A DNA stretch of 23,962 nt from UBA4717 sp002404395 (GTDB lineage: Bacteria; Bacillota; Clostridia; Oscillospirales; CAG-272), in NCBI GenBank assembly GCA_937902275.1, contig CALFNW010000035.1:1-23962 (forward strand). The letters run 5' to 3'. Made by a program: the position numbers and the translations under genes. Position 1 is the stretch's first letter; each line of letters begins with the position of its first letter. The notes under the pieces were generated by a model. That model saw only the letters and a list, made by a program, of their open reading frames with translations, had not been told where the DNA came from and did not search any database. Shown here piece after piece: positions 22,912 to 23,962 of this stretch.

Positions 22912-23962
22912 ATGGGGTTGAAAGTTAAAATTGGTGCTTTAACAAAAATAAGGACAGGGAAACTTGATGCGAATGCATCTTCCAAAAGTGGCACATATCC
23001 TTTTTTTACTTGTTCTAGGGAAACATTAAAAATAGATAATTATTCATATGATTGCGAATGCGTTTTGGTGGCTGGTAATGGTGATTTAAATGTGAAATAC
23101 TACAACGGAAAATTTGATGCGTACCAGAGAACTTATATTATCGAGGATAATGATAGCGGTGAATTATATATACCTTATTTATACTATTTCTTGGACAATT
23201 ATATAGATGAATTACGTAAACAAGCCATTGGCGGAGTAATAAAGTATATAAAACTTGCAAACTTGACGGAGGCAAGAATAGAATTACCAAATAAGGATAA
23301 GCAAAAAAAAATCGTTATAATATTGGACAATGTACAGTTGTTAATTGACAAACGCAAAAAACAACTCGAAAAATTCGACGAGCTTGTCAAATCCCGATTT
23401 GTCGAGATGTTTGGAGATTCAGAATACAACACAAGGCATTGGCCCACGGCAAAATTATCATCGTTATGTTATGTGGGGTCAAGTAAACGAATATATCAAA
23501 GTGAGTTAACCGATAACGGCATTCCGTTTCTCCGCATATCTGATTTGAATGAGAGAATTGACGGAAAGGACAACGCACCACAACTCTTTATTTCTACAGA
23601 AAAATTCGATGGGTTAAGATCGAATAGGTTAATTCCTTTGGCCGGAGATATTCTTGTGACGACAAGAGGAACGCTCGGAAGGTGTTATATTATCAAGGAA
23701 TCGGATAGCTTTTACTTTCAAGATGGTATGATAAGTTGGCTGTCAAATATGTGTGATAGCGTTACAAGTCTGTATGTTTCGGAATTGTTTGCAACAACAG
23801 GGGTTCAGAAACAAATTGCAAACCTTCAGGCCGGTTCAACTGTGGCATATCTTTCCATTGCAATGCTGAAAAAACTTGACATCATGCTTCCACCTTTAGC
23901 ATTACAAAATCAATTTGCAGCCTTCGTCGAACAGGTCGACAAATCAAAATTTGAAATTAAGC
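22912..23962 (+). CDS. hsdS: Type I restriction-modification specificity subunit, partial (runs off window)
   Basis: The frame is open from 22912 to the last base (350 codons). The order is target-recognition domain 1 (about 4-128, with YPFFTCS and YQRTYI), conserved helical spacer QKKIVIILDNVQLLIDKRKK and QLEKFDELVKSRFVEMFGDS (131-170), recognition domain 2 (about 171-325, with GIPFLRISDL, GDILVTTRGTLGR and AYLSIAMLKKL) and the start of the second conserved helix (LPPLALQNQFAAFVEQVDK). This subunit decides the DNA site of the complex. The exact start is uncertain: GTG 22909, ATG 22912 and TTG 22918 are in frame around a GGGGGTG motif, and TTG 22918 has the best spacing. It lies 13 bp after rhuM. 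Confidence 0.92.
   Translation, partial: MGLKVKIGALTKIRTGKLDANASSKSGTYPFFTCSRETLKIDNYSYDCECVLVAGNGDLNVKYYNGKFDAYQRTYIIEDNDSGELYIPYLYYFLDNYIDELRKQAIGGVIKYIKLANLTEARIELPNKDKQKKIVIILDNVQLLIDKRKKQLEKFDELVKSRFVEMFGDSEYNTRHWPTAKLSSLCYVGSSKRIYQSELTDNGIPFLRISDLNERIDGKDNAPQLFISTEKFDGLRSNRLIPLAGDILVTTRGTLGRCYIIKESDSFYFQDGMISWLSNMCDSVTSLYVSELFATTGVQKQIANLQAGSTVAYLSIAMLKKLDIMLPPLALQNQFAAFVEQVDKSKFEIK

Noticed and set aside
23398..23407. TTTGTCGAGA resembling a Spo0A box
   Set aside because: It lies inside the conserved coding segment of hsdS and lacks a promoter.
1..23962. tRNA, rRNA and CRISPR arrays
   Set aside because: None recognised on either strand; no regularly spaced repeats or cloverleaf-like segments were seen.

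Overview
The window looks like a chromosomal segment of an anaerobic, endospore-forming member of the Clostridia, probably an uncultured gut lineage related to Oscillospiraceae. The supporting evidence is a sigK-type sporulation sigma factor gene directly followed by spo0A, clostridial-style promoters and ribosome binding sites, and many intracellular carbohydrate and nucleoside genes. Most of the window (about 1-18.8 kb) has balanced base composition. From about 18.9 kb to the end the DNA is visibly richer in A and T and carries a restriction-modification island.

Layout. (1) 1-1.3 kb: the tail of a DUF2975 membrane protein, an alpha/beta hydrolase gene reduced to its two ends by an internal deletion, and an XRE regulator fused to a zinc ribbon. 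(2) 1.3-4.9 kb: an AraC-type regulator divergent from a three-gene operon of an SDR dehydrogenase, a type I 3-dehydroquinate dehydratase homologue and a PIG3-like MDR oxidoreductase. A 20-bp-spaced direct repeat next to the operon's -35 box is a likely AraC site. (3) 5.0-7.2 kb: a GH36 alpha-galactosidase with its own promoter and terminator. (4) 7.2-11.2 kb, minus strand: a compact deoC-deoD-deoB-pdp operon that degrades nucleosides to acetaldehyde, glyceraldehyde-3-phosphate and free bases. (5) 11.3-12.7 kb, minus strand: a sugar-phosphate isomerase/epimerase-type TIM barrel and an unknown 112-residue protein, each with its own promoter. (6) 12.9-14.6 kb: sigK with an unusual leader able to form two exclusive hairpins, then spo0A with a Spo0A box and triple repeats in its promoter region. 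(7) 14.6-16.6 kb, minus strand: a GH5-like intracellular glycosidase. (8) 16.9-18.8 kb: a long-form guaA (GMP synthase).

(9) 18.8-24 kb: DNA downstream of guaA, whose 3' end is a known integration hotspot for genomic islands. It starts with dyads that could be an attachment site, a terminator, and a decayed AbiEi antitoxin with three frame-changing lesions. Then comes an operon fic-hsdM-rhuM-hsdS, in which hsdS runs off the window. A strong promoter in front of fic is surrounded by three copies of a 10-mer (two direct, one inverted), suggesting autoregulation, perhaps by the winged-helix C-terminus of the Fic protein. hsdR is not seen and would have to lie beyond the right edge or elsewhere.

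The most unusual features are the Fic/RhuM-containing type I RM operon with its operator array, the sigK-spo0A adjacency with regulatory repeats and an altered receiver acidic pocket in Spo0A, and the AraC-controlled dehydroquinate-dehydratase cassette of unknown substrate. All assignments come from reading the sequence and recalling families; no searches were run.
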